64,000 nt of DNA from Palsa-504 sp963787645 (GTDB lineage Bacteria; Actinomycetota; Actinomycetes; Streptosporangiales; Streptosporangiaceae), in the NCBI GenBank assembly GCA_963787645.1, contig CAWBDS010000002.1:186001-250000 (forward strand), read 5' to 3'. Under the pieces are notes generated by a model. It was given only the letters and a program-made list of their open reading frames with translations. It did not search any database and was not told the DNA's origin. Both the position numbers and the translations under genes were made by a program. Shown piece by piece: positions 1-9,161 of this stretch. Positions within the stretch are counted from its first letter, which is position 1, and each line of letters begins with the position of its first letter.

Positions 1-2
1 TG

Positions 3-275
3 CTGATGTCGGCCTACGAGGCCGCCAGCGACGGCCGGACCAGTCGGCTGGTACTGAACTTTGTCGGCCTTGAGTACATGAACAGCGGCGGCATCGGGAT
101 GCTGGTCACCCTGCTGGTGCGGGCCAACCGGCAGCGCCAGGAACTCGCCGCTTACGGCCTGTCCGAGCACTATCGGGAGATCTTCGAGCTCACCCGGCTG
201 GACGAGGCCATCACGATCTACGACAACGAAGAATCGGCGCTCAACGGCGTCGTCAGTAAGAGGGGGAGGCCATGA
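3..275 (+). CDS. STAS-domain protein (anti-anti-sigma type), 5' end outside window
   Basis: The reading frame is open to the left edge, so the true start may lie upstream; the first ATG inside is at 6. The visible 89 residues carry the STAS core: a hydrophobic strand (LVLNFVGLEYMNSGGIGML) with the Asn-Ser-Gly-Gly phosphorylation-site region, followed by helix and a last strand near LDEAITIY. STAS proteins of this kind bind anti-sigma kinases of the HATPase family; the Ser in MNSGG would be the phospho-acceptor. The stop overlaps the next start by 4 nt (ATGA), so the two genes are translationally coupled. Which sigma pathway it serves cannot be read here. Confidence 0.8.
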   Translation: MMSAYEAASDGRTSRLVLNFVGLEYMNSGGIGMLVTLLVRANRQRQELAAYGLSEHYREIFELTRLDEAITIYDNEESALNGVVSKRGRP

Positions 276-1078
276 CCGAAACTGCAGGTCCAGACCGGGT
301 GAGATCGGCTGAGCAGATCGGGCTGAGTGCCCGTGAAGCCGCCGCGTCGCCCCCGGCCGGGGCCACCGGCAACGCCCCGCGGCGCGACGCGGACAGCTGG
401 GCTAAGAAGGTCGAACGGCTTGAGGTCAACCCGCGCGATGGTGTGCGCGGGACCAACGTGGCGGGCCGGCGACTCACCGGCCCGGTCCAGGGCTTCGGCA
501 AGATGTGGCAGAAGAGCTACCGGATGAAGGCCGGGGCGGCGATCGAGCCGGAACGGGCGATCGCCACCTGGAAAGAGCACTTCCCGGAGTTCTGGCCTAA
601 GGGCAACCGGTTCGCCGGCGCGCTGACCGGGATCAACCCCGGCGACGTGGCGCTGCTCGACCTGGCCATCGGCGGTGGCGTGAAACTGTCCACCGGCGTC
701 TTCGTCCTGTACGCCGACACCGAGTCGTTCACGCTGATGACTCCGCAAGGGCACATGTTCGCCGGCTGGATCACCTTCTCCGCCGAACGCGAAGGCGACG
801 AAACCGTGGTGCAGGCGCTCGTCCTGATGCGCGCCAATGACCCGCTCTACGAGATCGGGATGACCTTCGGCGGCCACCGCAAGGAGGACAAGTTCTGGGC
901 CGCCACGCTGACCGCGCTGGGGGAGCGGCTCGGTTTGCCCGACCCGCAGGTGGACGCCAAGACCACTTGCGTGGACAGCAAGCGCCAGTGGCGCCACGCC
1001 AACAATGTCTGGCACAACTCGATGATCCGCAGCGTGTTGCAGACCCTGACGTTCCGTCGCAACAAGAAGTCCACTTAG
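272..1078 (+). CDS. Conserved protein coupled to STAS gene, possible DUF1990-like fold
   Basis: 268 residues, ATG preceded by a strong AGGGGGAGG site and overlapping the STAS gene by 4 nt. The first 60 residues are polar and low-complexity; the rest is a soluble alpha/beta domain without signal peptide or membrane segment. A stretch around residue 155 (TPQGHMFAGWITFSAE) recalls the PEGHPE-type strand of DUF1990 proteins, but the match is weak. Coupling suggests a partner of the STAS protein. I do not recognise an enzymatic motif. Confidence 0.6.
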   Translation: MTETAGPDRVRSAEQIGLSAREAAASPPAGATGNAPRRDADSWAKKVERLEVNPRDGVRGTNVAGRRLTGPVQGFGKMWQKSYRMKAGAAIEPERAIATWKEHFPEFWPKGNRFAGALTGINPGDVALLDLAIGGGVKLSTGVFVLYADTESFTLMTPQGHMFAGWITFSAEREGDETVVQALVLMRANDPLYEIGMTFGGHRKEDKFWAATLTALGERLGLPDPQVDAKTTCVDSKRQWRHANNVWHNSMIRSVLQTLTFRRNKKST

Positions 1079-1089
1079 ATAGAGGAGTC

Positions 1090-2571
1090 ATGCGGGGGAA
1101 TCCTGACGCGGTGATCGTCGGCAGCGGCCCGAACGGGCTGGCCGCTGCCGTGACCTTGGCTGCGGCCGGGCTGAACGTCCAGGTCATCGAGGGCGCACCG
1201 GAGATCGGCGGCGGCTGCCGGACCCAGGAGCTCACCCTGCCCGGCTTCCGGCACGACGTCTGCTCCGCCGCGCACCCGCTGGCCCTGGCCTCCTCGTTCT
1301 TCCAGCGTTTCGACCTGGCCGCCCGCGGCGTCCGCTTTGGCCGGCCCGAGGTCGAGTTCGCGAACCCCCTGGACGACGGCCGGGCCGCGATCGTGACCCG
1401 CTCGGTGGCCGAGACCGCCGCGCGGCTCGGCCCCGACGCCCGTTCCTACCGGCGCCTGCTCGGCCCGATGGCCCGCCACATGGACGCCATCTGCGCGGAG
1501 TTGCTCCAGCCGCTGCGCCGCCCGCCCGCGCACCCGCTGGTCATGGCCGGCTACGGCAGCCGCGCCATCCTGCCCGCCTCCGCTCTGGTCCGGCGCTGGC
1601 ACACCCCCGAGGCCCGCGCCATCGTGGGCGGCGCCGCCTCCCACTCCATGCTGCCCCTGACCGCCGTCCCGACCGGCGGCATCGGCCTGATGCTGATGGT
1701 GCTCGCCCACGGGGTGGGCTGGCCGGTGATCACCGGCGGCAGCGCCCGGATCACCGACGCCATGGCCGACGCGGTGCTCACCGCGGGCGGCAGCATCGAG
1801 ACCGGCCACTGGGTCCGCTCCCTGGCCGAGCTGCCGCCCAAGGCGGCCGTCCTGCTCGACGTCTCGCCCCGCGGCCTGGCCGAACTAGCCGGCGACCGGC
1901 TGCCCGCCCGGTACCGTGCCGCGCTGAACCGGTACCGCTACAACCCTGGGGTCTGCAAGGTGGACTTCGCCCTGTCCGGGCCGGTGCCCTGGGCCAACCA
2001 GGACTGCCGCCGGGCCGGCACGCTGCACCTGGGCGGCACCTTCGAGGAGATGGCCCGGGCCGAAGCCGAGGTCGTCGCGGGCAAGCACCCCGAGAACCCC
2101 TACGTGCTCGTCGTGCAGCCCGGCGTCGCCGACCCGTCCCGCGCCCCGGCCGGCCGAGACACGCTGTGGACTTACACCCACGTCCCGGCCGGTTCCGACG
2201 TGGACGTGACCGACCGTATCGAAGCGCAGATCGAGCGGTTCGCACCTGGCTTCCGGGACCTGGTCCTGGCCCGCGCCGTCCGCACCGCCGCCGACGAGGA
2301 AGCCCACAACCCGAACTACGTCGGCGGCGACATCGCGGTCGGCATGCAGACCATGTGGCAGACCGTCTTCCGTCCGACCGTCAAGTGGAACCCGTACCGC
2401 ACCCCGCTGCGCGGCGTCTACCTGTGCTCCTCGGCCACCCCGCCGGTCCCCGGCGTGCACGGCCGCTGCGGCGAACTCGCCGCCCTGACCGCCCTGCGCG
2501 ACATGTTCGGCATCCGCCACCCCCCCGACATCAGCCCCGCCCACCTCCGCCCCGCCGTCAAGACCTCCTGA
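1090..2571 (+). CDS. FAD-dependent oxidoreductase, phytoene dehydrogenase-like
   Basis: 493 residues from the ATG at 1090, chosen because AGAGGAG lies 3 nt upstream and the FAD-binding strand starts at once. The dinucleotide-binding motif VGSGPNGLAAAV (about residues 9-20) with a following acidic strand end (VIEGAPEIGG) is the Rossmann fold of the phytoene desaturase/NAD(P)-FAD oxidoreductase superfamily. The C-terminal part (SSATPPVPGVHGRCG) is the second FAD contact typical of that family. The length fits. The substrate is unknown: no carotenoid genes lie nearby. Gap to the coupled pair upstream is 11 nt, so it probably belongs to the same transcript. Confidence 0.85.
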   Translation: MRGNPDAVIVGSGPNGLAAAVTLAAAGLNVQVIEGAPEIGGGCRTQELTLPGFRHDVCSAAHPLALASSFFQRFDLAARGVRFGRPEVEFANPLDDGRAAIVTRSVAETAARLGPDARSYRRLLGPMARHMDAICAELLQPLRRPPAHPLVMAGYGSRAILPASALVRRWHTPEARAIVGGAASHSMLPLTAVPTGGIGLMLMVLAHGVGWPVITGGSARITDAMADAVLTAGGSIETGHWVRSLAELPPKAAVLLDVSPRGLAELAGDRLPARYRAALNRYRYNPGVCKVDFALSGPVPWANQDCRRAGTLHLGGTFEEMARAEAEVVAGKHPENPYVLVVQPGVADPSRAPAGRDTLWTYTHVPAGSDVDVTDRIEAQIERFAPGFRDLVLARAVRTAADEEAHNPNYVGGDIAVGMQTMWQTVFRPTVKWNPYRTPLRGVYLCSSATPPVPGVHGRCGELAALTALRDMFGIRHPPDISPAHLRPAVKTS

Positions 2572-2581
2572 TCCCGCCCCC

Positions 2582-4381
2582 CTACTTCCGGGTCCCCTTG
2601 AGGGAGTGGGTCAGGGTGACCCCGGCCCGCCGCTGCGAGGTGGAGTAATAGGCCACGCAGTGCAGCGCGCGGTCCCCTGACGGCCAGGTCGAGGCGTCCG
2701 GGATGATGTTGGTCCAGGTGTAGATCGACTTGGCGTACGCGATCCCGATATAGGACCGGAAGGCGCTGTTGCACGCCGCGTTGCCGTCCTTGCTGATCGC
2801 ACTGGTCCCCGGGAACGGGCTGTTCTGCGGCCAGAAGTTGTTGTCGGCCAGGAACACCTCGGCGGTGTGCGGCTGGTTGCACGGCACGGCCAGGGTCAGC
2901 TTGGGCCACGGGTTGCTGGTGTTCAGGGCCATGTTGGCCCCGGCCAGGCAGTCACCGGCGCGCAACTGAAACAGCGGCAGGCTCCCCACGGTCGGCGTGG
3001 CCGTGGGGCTGGCCGCGGTCGGACCCGGCCGCGAAGACGTGGCGGGCGAAGCCGCGGGGTGACCGGAACCGAGCGACAGAACCACCGCCGCCACGATCAC
3101 CGCGCACACCGCCGCCACCGCGCCGACCGCCCACGGCCAGCGCCGCCGCCGTCGCGGCGCCGGCTGCATGAGCGGCGAGTACCACTGCGGGCCCATCTGA
3201 CCCGGGTACGGCGCCTGCTGCGCCGCCGGCCACCCCGGCGTATCGTGCGGCCACGCCGCTCCCGGGCCGCCCGGAGCGGGAACCGCCGGACCCGGACCGG
3301 GAGCCGGACCCGGAGCGGGAACCGCCGGACCGGGAGCCGGACCCGGAGCGGCAACCGCCGGACCCGGAGCCGGACCCGGAGCCGCCGCCATAGCGAGCCC
3401 CGCAACCGCCCCCGCGGACCGCACCGCCTCCGCCGCAGGCTCCTCCGCCGCAGGCGCGTCCGCCTCACGCGAGGCGCCGACGACAGCATCCGGATTTGCG
3501 TTCGCCACCTGCCGTTCGGCCAACTCCACGAGCCCGGCCGGCAGCCAGTCGGTCAGGTCCGCCGCCGTCGGGTAGGCCGCGGTCAGCTCGGCCAGGAACT
3601 CCGAAGCCGTGGGCCGGGCCGCGGCGCTGCGGGACAGGCACCGGCTGATCAGCGGCCGGATCTTGTCCGGGACCTGGTCCAGGTTGGGCGCGCCGTGCAC
3701 CACGCGGTACAGCAAGGCCGCGGTGTCCCCGCTCCCGAACGGCCCTTCCCCCCGCATCGCGAATATCAGCACGCCGCCCAGGCTGAAGATGTCGCTGGAC
3801 GGGCCGACCGGCATCCCCTCGGCCTGCTCGGGCGACATGAACCCGGGCGAGCCGATCATCAGCCCGGTGCCGGTCAGCGACGGCGCGTCCAGCGCCGAGG
3901 AGATCCCGAAGTCGATGATCCGCGGCCCGTCCGGGGCCAGCAGTACGTTGGACGGCTTGAGGTCCCGGTGGATGACCCCGGCCGCGTGGATCGCGTTCAG
4001 CCCTTCGGCCAGCCCCGCGGCTAGCGCCAGCAGCGTCGGGACCGGCAGCGGCCCCTGCTGGTCCACCGCCTCGGCCAGCGACGTGCCCGGCACGTAGGCA
4101 GTGACCAGCCAGGGCACCGGGCTGTCCAGGTCGGCGTCGACCACCTGCGCGGTGAACAGCCCGCCCACCTTGCGCGCCGCGGCCACCTCGCGCGCGAACC
4201 GGGCCCGGAAGGCGGAGTCCTCGGCCAGCTGCGGCCGGATCAGCTTGACCGCGACCTGCCGCCCGCCCGGTGACCGGGCCAGGTAGACCCGGCCCATCCC
4301 GCCGCTGCCCAGCCGCCCCAGCAGCACGTACGGCCCCACCCGCTCCGGATCGTCGGCCTGCAACGCAGCCAAAATGGTCAC
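2582..4381 (-). CDS. Membrane Ser/Thr protein kinase with septum-formation-like extracellular domain
   Basis: About 599 residues. The start is taken at the GTG at 4381; a TTG two codons upstream is possible. The N-terminal eukaryotic-like kinase domain is complete: glycine loop GRLGSGGMG, catalytic loop HRDLKPSN, DFG, and SPEQAEG. A Pro-Ala-Gly linker follows (residues about 330-400), then one transmembrane helix (WPWAVGAVAAVCAVIVAAVV). The roughly 130-residue outer domain has paired Cys (GDCLAG, VPCNQPHTAEV, ALHCVAYY), the pattern of the Septum_form family. The predicted topology is cytosolic kinase and external sensor. It converges on the oxidoreductase gene with only 10 nt between stops. 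Confidence 0.92.
   Translation of the reverse strand: MTILAALQADDPERVGPYVLLGRLGSGGMGRVYLARSPGGRQVAVKLIRPQLAEDSAFRARFAREVAAARKVGGLFTAQVVDADLDSPVPWLVTAYVPGTSLAEAVDQQGPLPVPTLLALAAGLAEGLNAIHAAGVIHRDLKPSNVLLAPDGPRIIDFGISSALDAPSLTGTGLMIGSPGFMSPEQAEGMPVGPSSDIFSLGGVLIFAMRGEGPFGSGDTAALLYRVVHGAPNLDQVPDKIRPLISRCLSRSAAARPTASEFLAELTAAYPTAADLTDWLPAGLVELAERQVANANPDAVVGASREADAPAAEEPAAEAVRSAGAVAGLAMAAAPGPAPGPAVAAPGPAPGPAVPAPGPAPGPGPAVPAPGGPGAAWPHDTPGWPAAQQAPYPGQMGPQWYSPLMQPAPRRRRRWPWAVGAVAAVCAVIVAAVVLSLGSGHPAASPATSSRPGPTAASPTATPTVGSLPLFQLRAGDCLAGANMALNTSNPWPKLTLAVPCNQPHTAEVFLADNNFWPQNSPFPGTSAISKDGNAACNSAFRSYIGIAYAKSIYTWTNIIPDASTWPSGDRALHCVAYYSTSQRRAGVTLTHSLKGTRK
3272..3380 (-). repeat. About three tandem 33-39 nt repeats in the kinase linker
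   Basis: Three near-identical units of 33-39 nt sit in the kinase gene and encode Pro-Ala-Gly runs (PGPAPGPAV type). Units differ by a 6-nt insertion and single substitutions, so the coding frame is kept. This is a slippage-prone linker between the kinase domain and the membrane helix. Confidence 0.8.
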
Positions 4382-4459
4382 CCCCAACCCGCTGCCCGAC
4401 CACGCGCCAGCAGGAATTACCCATACCCACGGATGTGCTCGGCGATCCAGACCGCAAGC

Positions 4460-5578
4460 TCAAATGGCGGCCTGCCGCAAGCCAGGTCCTACAGTAGTGC
4501 GGTTTACGGGCATATGGGGGGTTAAGCGGCGATCGGCCCGATGGCCCGGACCTGCGGAGGCTGCGGTGTCCGCCCGTCGTACCGGAGCCGGCCCGGTGGA
4601 GCCCCGGACCACCAGCTCGGGCTCGAAGAGCAACTCCTCGGGAAAGACCGAGACGTTCTCCATCTGGTTCACCAGTAGCGCCACCGCGGCTTTGCCCATC
4701 GATTCGATCGGCTGCCTGACCGTGGTCAGCGGCGGATCGGTGCAGTTCATGAACGCCGAGTCATCGAATCCCACCACCGACACGTCGCCGGGGACCGACA
4801 GGCCTGCCCGCCGCACGGCCCGGATCGCGCCGAGCGCCAGCACGTCGCTGGCGCAGATCACGCCGGTGACGCCGTGCCGCAGCAGCCGCGTGGTCGCGGC
4901 CTGGCCCCCCTCCACCGAGAACAGCGCGTGCTCGACCGGCCCTCCCGCCCCGGCGCGATCGGTGAACGCGGCCAGCTTGCGGCGCGACGGCATGTGATCG
5001 GCCGGCCCGGCGACCAGGCCGATCCGCTGGTGGCCGAGCGAGGCCAGGTGAGTGAAGGCCTGCCCGGCCGCGGTCATGTCGTCGGTGGACACGCACGGGA
5101 AGTCCAGCCCGTCGATCGACGCGTTGAACAGGACGGCCGGGATCCCGCGGGAGCGCAGCAGCCGGTAGTGGTCGTGCGGCGCGGCCTGCTCGGCGTGGTG
5201 GCAGCCGGCGAACACCACCCCGGAGACCTGCTGGTCCAGGAGCATGGCCACGTAGTCGGCCTCCGACAGGCCACCCGCCGTGCGAGTGCACAGCACCGGC
5301 GTGAACCCGCGCTGGGCCAGCGCCCCGCCCACCACCTCGGCCAACGCCGGGAAGATCGGGTTCTGCAGTTCGGGCAGCACCAACCCGATGAGCCGCGCGC
5401 GTTCGCCGCGCAGCTGAGTCGGCCGCTCGTAGCCGAGCACGTCGAGCGCGGTCAGCACGGCCTCTCGAGTGCTGTCGGATACGCCGGCCTTGCCGTTGAG
5501 CACGCGGCTGACCGTGGCCTCGCTGACTCCCACCTTCGTGGCCACCTCGGACAGCCGCCTGCTAGGGGTACGCGTCAT
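4460..5578 (-). CDS. LacI-family repressor of the adjacent sugar-uptake operon
   Basis: 372 residues, ATG at 5578. The N-terminal LacI helix-turn-helix is clear (LSEVATKVGVSEATVSRVLNGK, about residues 8-30), followed by the hinge and a periplasmic-binding-protein-like effector domain of normal length (RLIGLVLPELQNPIF onward; VVGFDDSAF near residue 268). The C-terminal 40 residues are an Arg/Ala-rich tail. The gene is divergent from the sugar ABC operon across a 299-nt gap holding TTGCAA half-sites and two inverted repeats. This arrangement is that of a local repressor released by the imported sugar or a derivative. Confidence 0.93.
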   Translation of the reverse strand: MTRTPSRRLSEVATKVGVSEATVSRVLNGKAGVSDSTREAVLTALDVLGYERPTQLRGERARLIGLVLPELQNPIFPALAEVVGGALAQRGFTPVLCTRTAGGLSEADYVAMLLDQQVSGVVFAGCHHAEQAAPHDHYRLLRSRGIPAVLFNASIDGLDFPCVSTDDMTAAGQAFTHLASLGHQRIGLVAGPADHMPSRRKLAAFTDRAGAGGPVEHALFSVEGGQAATTRLLRHGVTGVICASDVLALGAIRAVRRAGLSVPGDVSVVGFDDSAFMNCTDPPLTTVRQPIESMGKAAVALLVNQMENVSVFPEELLFEPELVVRGSTGPAPVRRADTAASAGPGHRADRRLTPHMPVNRTTVGPGLRQAAI

Positions 5579-5706
5579 GCCTGCAAATGTACGGCATCAT
5601 CACGCAAGGTTTGCAAAATCTGACTCCCCCCATTCGGCAATTTTTGACCGAACGGACCATCGTGCTTGCGCTCATTTCCGCAAGAGCGACGCAATCAATG
5701 TCGGCT

Positions 5707-5746
5707 AAACCGCGAATCCGCAGGCCAGACCGCTGATTCGCGGTTT
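5707..5746. promoter_or_regulatory. Perfect 12-bp inverted repeat in LacI/ABC divergent region
   Basis: AAACCGCGAATC (5707-5718) and GATTCGCGGTTT (5735-5746) form a perfect inverted repeat around a 16-nt loop. It could be an operator or a hairpin acting on either transcript; there is no T-run on the + strand after it. Function is inferred from position only. Confidence 0.55.
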
Positions 5747-5762
5747 CGTAATCAAGTTGTGG

Positions 5763-5793
5763 CTTTGCAATTTCTCGTTTAGATATTGCAAAG
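5763..5793. promoter_or_regulatory. Candidate LacI-family operator (CTTTGCAA ... TTGCAAAG)
   Basis: CTTTGCAA (5763-5770) and TTGCAAAG (5786-5793) are perfect inverted half-sites 15 nt apart. Further TTGCAAA/TGCAAAT copies lie at 5611-5617 and 5582-5588, next to the repressor start. Repeated TTGCAA half-sites flanking both promoters fit an autoregulated LacI repressor. The binding itself is inferred. Confidence 0.55.
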
Positions 5794-5877
5794 AAAAGTC
5801 TTCAAAAGTATGTTAAGCCATCGATATTTTCCACCGCATGTATCGCATGCCCCGCTGGGTAGCAGGAAGGATCGTCG

Positions 5878-7281
5878 ATGCACAGACGGCTCCACGGACG
5901 GGCCGGTTACCGAAAGGTAGCCGGGGTCACCGTCACCGCGGCTCTCGGTCTCGCCGCCGTCGCAGCGTGCTCGAGCAGCAGCAGCACCTCAGGGTCCAGC
6001 GCCTCCGCCTCAGGCCACGTCACGGTGGGCGGTTTCTGTGCTCCACCGTCATCCTCGCCCGTTCCGTACAAGGAGTGGAACGAGGACGTGGCTGCGTTCG
6101 AGAAGGCCAACCCCACCATCACCATCCAGAGCATCTACTCCGCTCAGTGCGACGTCCCCGCGACGCTCACCGCCCAGCTGGCCGCCGGCACCGAACCGGA
6201 CGTCTACGAGACCTACTTCGGGGACCTCAACCAGGCGCTCGACGCTGGCCAGGCCGCCGACATCACCCAGTACGTGAACTCGAAAACGGTACCGGTCTGG
6301 AACGACATCGTGCCGAGCGCGATAGCACCGGTCACCGCGGGCAAGACGCTCTACGGGATACCGATCTTCAACTACACCCAGGGCCTGGTCATCAACCGGA
6401 AGCTGTTCTCCAAGGCCGGCCTGAACCCGAACACCCCGCCCACTACCTGGGCTCAGGTGGAGACCGACGCGGCCGCGATCACCAAGCTCGGCAACGGCAT
6501 CTACGGCTACGGTGACTACAGCGCCGACAACAACGGCGGCTGGCACTTCACCTCTGAGCTGGACGCCAACGGCGGTGCGATGACCAACGCCGCGGGCACC
6601 ACCGCCAGCTTCGACACCACGCAGGGCATGCAGGTGCTCCAGGCGCTGCACACCCTGCGGTTTACCGACCAGGCCATGAGCCCGTCGGAGGCCCTCGGCT
6701 GGGGCACGCTGCAGAAGCAGATGGCGGCCGGCAAGCTGGGCATGTACATCGCCGCACCTGACGACATATACGACGTGATCGTTCCGATCGACGGCGGTAA
6801 CGTCAACGACTACGGAATGGGCCCGCTGCCCAGCGTCAGCGGCACCCCGGCCGGCACGCTGTCCGGTGGCGACGCGTACCTGTTCGCCAAGCGGGACACC
6901 CCCGCCCAGATCGAGGCGGGCATCAAGTGGATCAATTTCGAGGACCTGACCCTGGGCTCGGGACAGTTCAACTTCGCGCGGCTCAAGGCCGACGGCGAGC
7001 CGGTCGGCTTCTACGAGCCGCAGCTGTTCCAGGGCGCCACCGGCACCGCCTACACGGCCCTGCTGAACAAGTACACGACGATCAACGAGTCCTACTACAC
7101 GACGTTCATCCACGCGAACGAGCAGCCCGACGGCCAGCCGACGGACGACCAGGCGCTCTACAAGTCCCTTGACCCGGTCATGCTCTCCGTGCTCACCAAC
7201 CCGAACGCCAATATCCCGCAGTTGCTCAAGGGTGCGACGAGCACAGTGAACCAGATCCTGGCGAACAGCAGCGGTGGCTGA
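5878..7281 (+). CDS. Sugar ABC transporter, lipoprotein solute-binding protein
   Basis: 467 residues, ATG at 5878 behind a GGAAGG site. The N-terminus is a lipoprotein signal: basic start, hydrophobic core and lipobox LAAVAAC with the lipidated Cys near residue 31, then a Ser-rich linker. The mature part is a family 1 extracellular solute-binding protein (MalE-like) of standard size. It would be tethered outside the membrane and hand sugar to the two permeases that follow. The adjacent GH13 enzyme suggests an alpha-glucoside. The stop overlaps the next start by 8 nt. Confidence 0.93.
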   Translation: MHRRLHGRAGYRKVAGVTVTAALGLAAVAACSSSSSTSGSSASASGHVTVGGFCAPPSSSPVPYKEWNEDVAAFEKANPTITIQSIYSAQCDVPATLTAQLAAGTEPDVYETYFGDLNQALDAGQAADITQYVNSKTVPVWNDIVPSAIAPVTAGKTLYGIPIFNYTQGLVINRKLFSKAGLNPNTPPTTWAQVETDAAAITKLGNGIYGYGDYSADNNGGWHFTSELDANGGAMTNAAGTTASFDTTQGMQVLQALHTLRFTDQAMSPSEALGWGTLQKQMAAGKLGMYIAAPDDIYDVIVPIDGGNVNDYGMGPLPSVSGTPAGTLSGGDAYLFAKRDTPAQIEAGIKWINFEDLTLGSGQFNFARLKADGEPVGFYEPQLFQGATGTAYTALLNKYTTINESYYTTFIHANEQPDGQPTDDQALYKSLDPVMLSVLTNPNANIPQLLKGATSTVNQILANSSGG

Positions 7282-8263
7282 CCTCGTCACCGCGCCGAAA
7301 GCGGACAACCTGCCCCCGGCGCGCAGTGCCGCCGGGGGCAGGGCGGCCGCGGGCCGGGCGGCCCGCAAACTCGCCCCCGCGGCCAGGCGCAACCTCTCGG
7401 CGTACGGGTTCCTGATCGGCGGCGTGGTGTGCTTCGCCCTGTTCTCCTGGTACCCGATGGCCCGGGAGATCATTATGAGCTTCCAGAAGACCCAGCTGGG
7501 CGTGACCAGCTGGGCCGGCCTGGCCAACTACCGGCGCATCTTCAACGACCCGACGTTCTGGACGGCCTGGCGGAACACCGTGGAGTTCACCCTCCTCGCG
7601 CTGCTCCTCGGCTTCGCGGTGCCGTTCTTCGTCGCGATCTTGCTGAACGAGCTGCGGCACGCCCAGGGATACCTGCGCTGCCTGGTGTACCTGCCGGTCA
7701 TGCTGCCGCCAGCGAGTGCGCTGCTGCTGTTCGCCTACTTCTACGACCCGACCTATGGCCTGTTCAACGACATCCTGCACACGCTGCACCTGCCGACCTC
7801 GCAGTGGGTGCTGTCGCCGGGCACCAGGTGGCCGACGGCGGCGATGATCTCGGTGGTGATCGCCGCCACGTGGATGAACATGGGCGGCGCCACGCTGGTC
7901 TACCTGGCCGCGCTGCAGAACATCCCCGGCGAGCTGTATGAGGCAGCGGAGCTGGACGGTGCCGGGATCGTCAGGAAGATCCGGCACGTCACGATCCCGC
8001 AGACCAAGCTGGTCCTGTCCATGCTGCTGCTGCTGCAGATCATCGCCACCATGCAGATGTTCGTCGAGGCGTTCATCCTGGACGGGGGCCAGGGTGTGAA
8101 CAACAACACCGAGTCCGTGGTCTACCTGATCTACCAGTACGCGTTCGCGATGAGCAGCGCGAGCAACTTCAACAGCGCGGCAGCACTCGGCGTGGTGCTC
8201 CTAGTCGTGCTCGCCACGTTCTCCGGAGGTTACGTGTGGCTGACTCGTACGCGCGATCGCTGA
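7274..8263 (+). CDS. Sugar ABC transporter permease, MalF-like
   Basis: 329 residues from a GTG overlapping the upstream stop by 8 nt. A roughly 40-residue cytosolic N-terminus precedes six predicted membrane helices. The EAA loop that docks the ATPase is present near residue 219 (ELYEAAELDGAG). It pairs with the next permease, which it overlaps by 28 nt. No ATPase gene lies in the operon; actinobacteria often use a shared MsiK-type ATPase for such systems. Confidence 0.93.
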   Translation: MADLVTAPKADNLPPARSAAGGRAAAGRAARKLAPAARRNLSAYGFLIGGVVCFALFSWYPMAREIIMSFQKTQLGVTSWAGLANYRRIFNDPTFWTAWRNTVEFTLLALLLGFAVPFFVAILLNELRHAQGYLRCLVYLPVMLPPASALLLFAYFYDPTYGLFNDILHTLHLPTSQWVLSPGTRWPTAAMISVVIAATWMNMGGATLVYLAALQNIPGELYEAAELDGAGIVRKIRHVTIPQTKLVLSMLLLLQIIATMQMFVEAFILDGGQGVNNNTESVVYLIYQYAFAMSSASNFNSAAALGVVLLVVLATFSGGYVWLTRTRDR

Positions 8264-9126
8264 TCTCCAGCGTCCAGCTGAACCGGGCGCGCGGCAAGAT
8301 CATCTACCGGATCGTGCTGACCCTGGTGATCGTGATCTTCACCCTCGTCTTCATCGGCCCGCTGTACTTCCTGTTCACCGACGGGCTGAAGTCGACGCAG
8401 GAGGCGATCGCGACCCCCCCGACGCTCTACCCGCACGCGCTGCATCCGAGCTCGTACTCGCGGGCGTGGGGTGAGTTCAGCCTGGGGCGGCTGCTGCTGA
8501 ACACCCTGTACTACGCGTTCGGCGCGCTCGCCTTCCAGCTGGTTTTCGACGTGGCGGCGGCCTACTCGCTGTCCAGGCTCCGTCCCGTGCTCGGCAACGT
8601 CATCCTCGCGCTGATGGTCGCCACGCTGATGATCCCGGCCATGGTGCTGATCGTCCCGCTCTATATAACGGTGGCGCACCTGCCGATCGTGAACATCAGC
8701 CTGATCGGCTCGCCGGCCGCGATCTGGCTGCCGAGCGTGGCCAACGGGTTCAACATCTTCCTGCTCAAGCGGTTCTTCGACTCGATCCCGGCCGAGCTCA
8801 CCGAGGCCGCCACCATCGACGGCGCGTCCCCCATGCGCATCCTGCGGTCGATCATCATCCCGATCTCGAGGCCGATTCTCGCCGTGGTGTCGATCTTCTC
8901 GCTGGTCGCGGTATGGAAAGACTTCCTGTGGCCGTTGCTGGTCGAGGGCGGGTTTAACCCGCCCAGGGAGACGCTGAACGTCGGCATCTGGACGGCGTCC
9001 CAGACCGCGCCGGAGAACATGGTGCTGGCCGCGTCCGCGATAGCCGCCGTGCCCACGATCATCTTCTTCCTGATCTTCCAGCGCAACATCCTGGCCGGCC
9101 TGACCGCCGGCGGCATCAGGGGCTGA
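8236..9126 (+). CDS. Sugar ABC transporter permease, MalG-like
   Basis: 296 residues, GTG start inside the end of the preceding permease. Six membrane helices are predicted, with an EAA loop near residue 190 (ELTEAATIDGASPM) and the usual C-terminal GGIRG-type ending. It forms the transmembrane channel with the MalF-like partner. The 28-nt overlap implies coupled translation and equal stoichiometry. Confidence 0.93.
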   Translation: MADSYARSLISSVQLNRARGKIIYRIVLTLVIVIFTLVFIGPLYFLFTDGLKSTQEAIATPPTLYPHALHPSSYSRAWGEFSLGRLLLNTLYYAFGALAFQLVFDVAAAYSLSRLRPVLGNVILALMVATLMIPAMVLIVPLYITVAHLPIVNISLIGSPAAIWLPSVANGFNIFLLKRFFDSIPAELTEAATIDGASPMRILRSIIIPISRPILAVVSIFSLVAVWKDFLWPLLVEGGFNPPRETLNVGIWTASQTAPENMVLAASAIAAVPTIIFFLIFQRNILAGLTAGGIRG

Positions 9127-9161
9127 GGCGACCTTCTCATCACCAAGAAAGCAGGTTTTCC

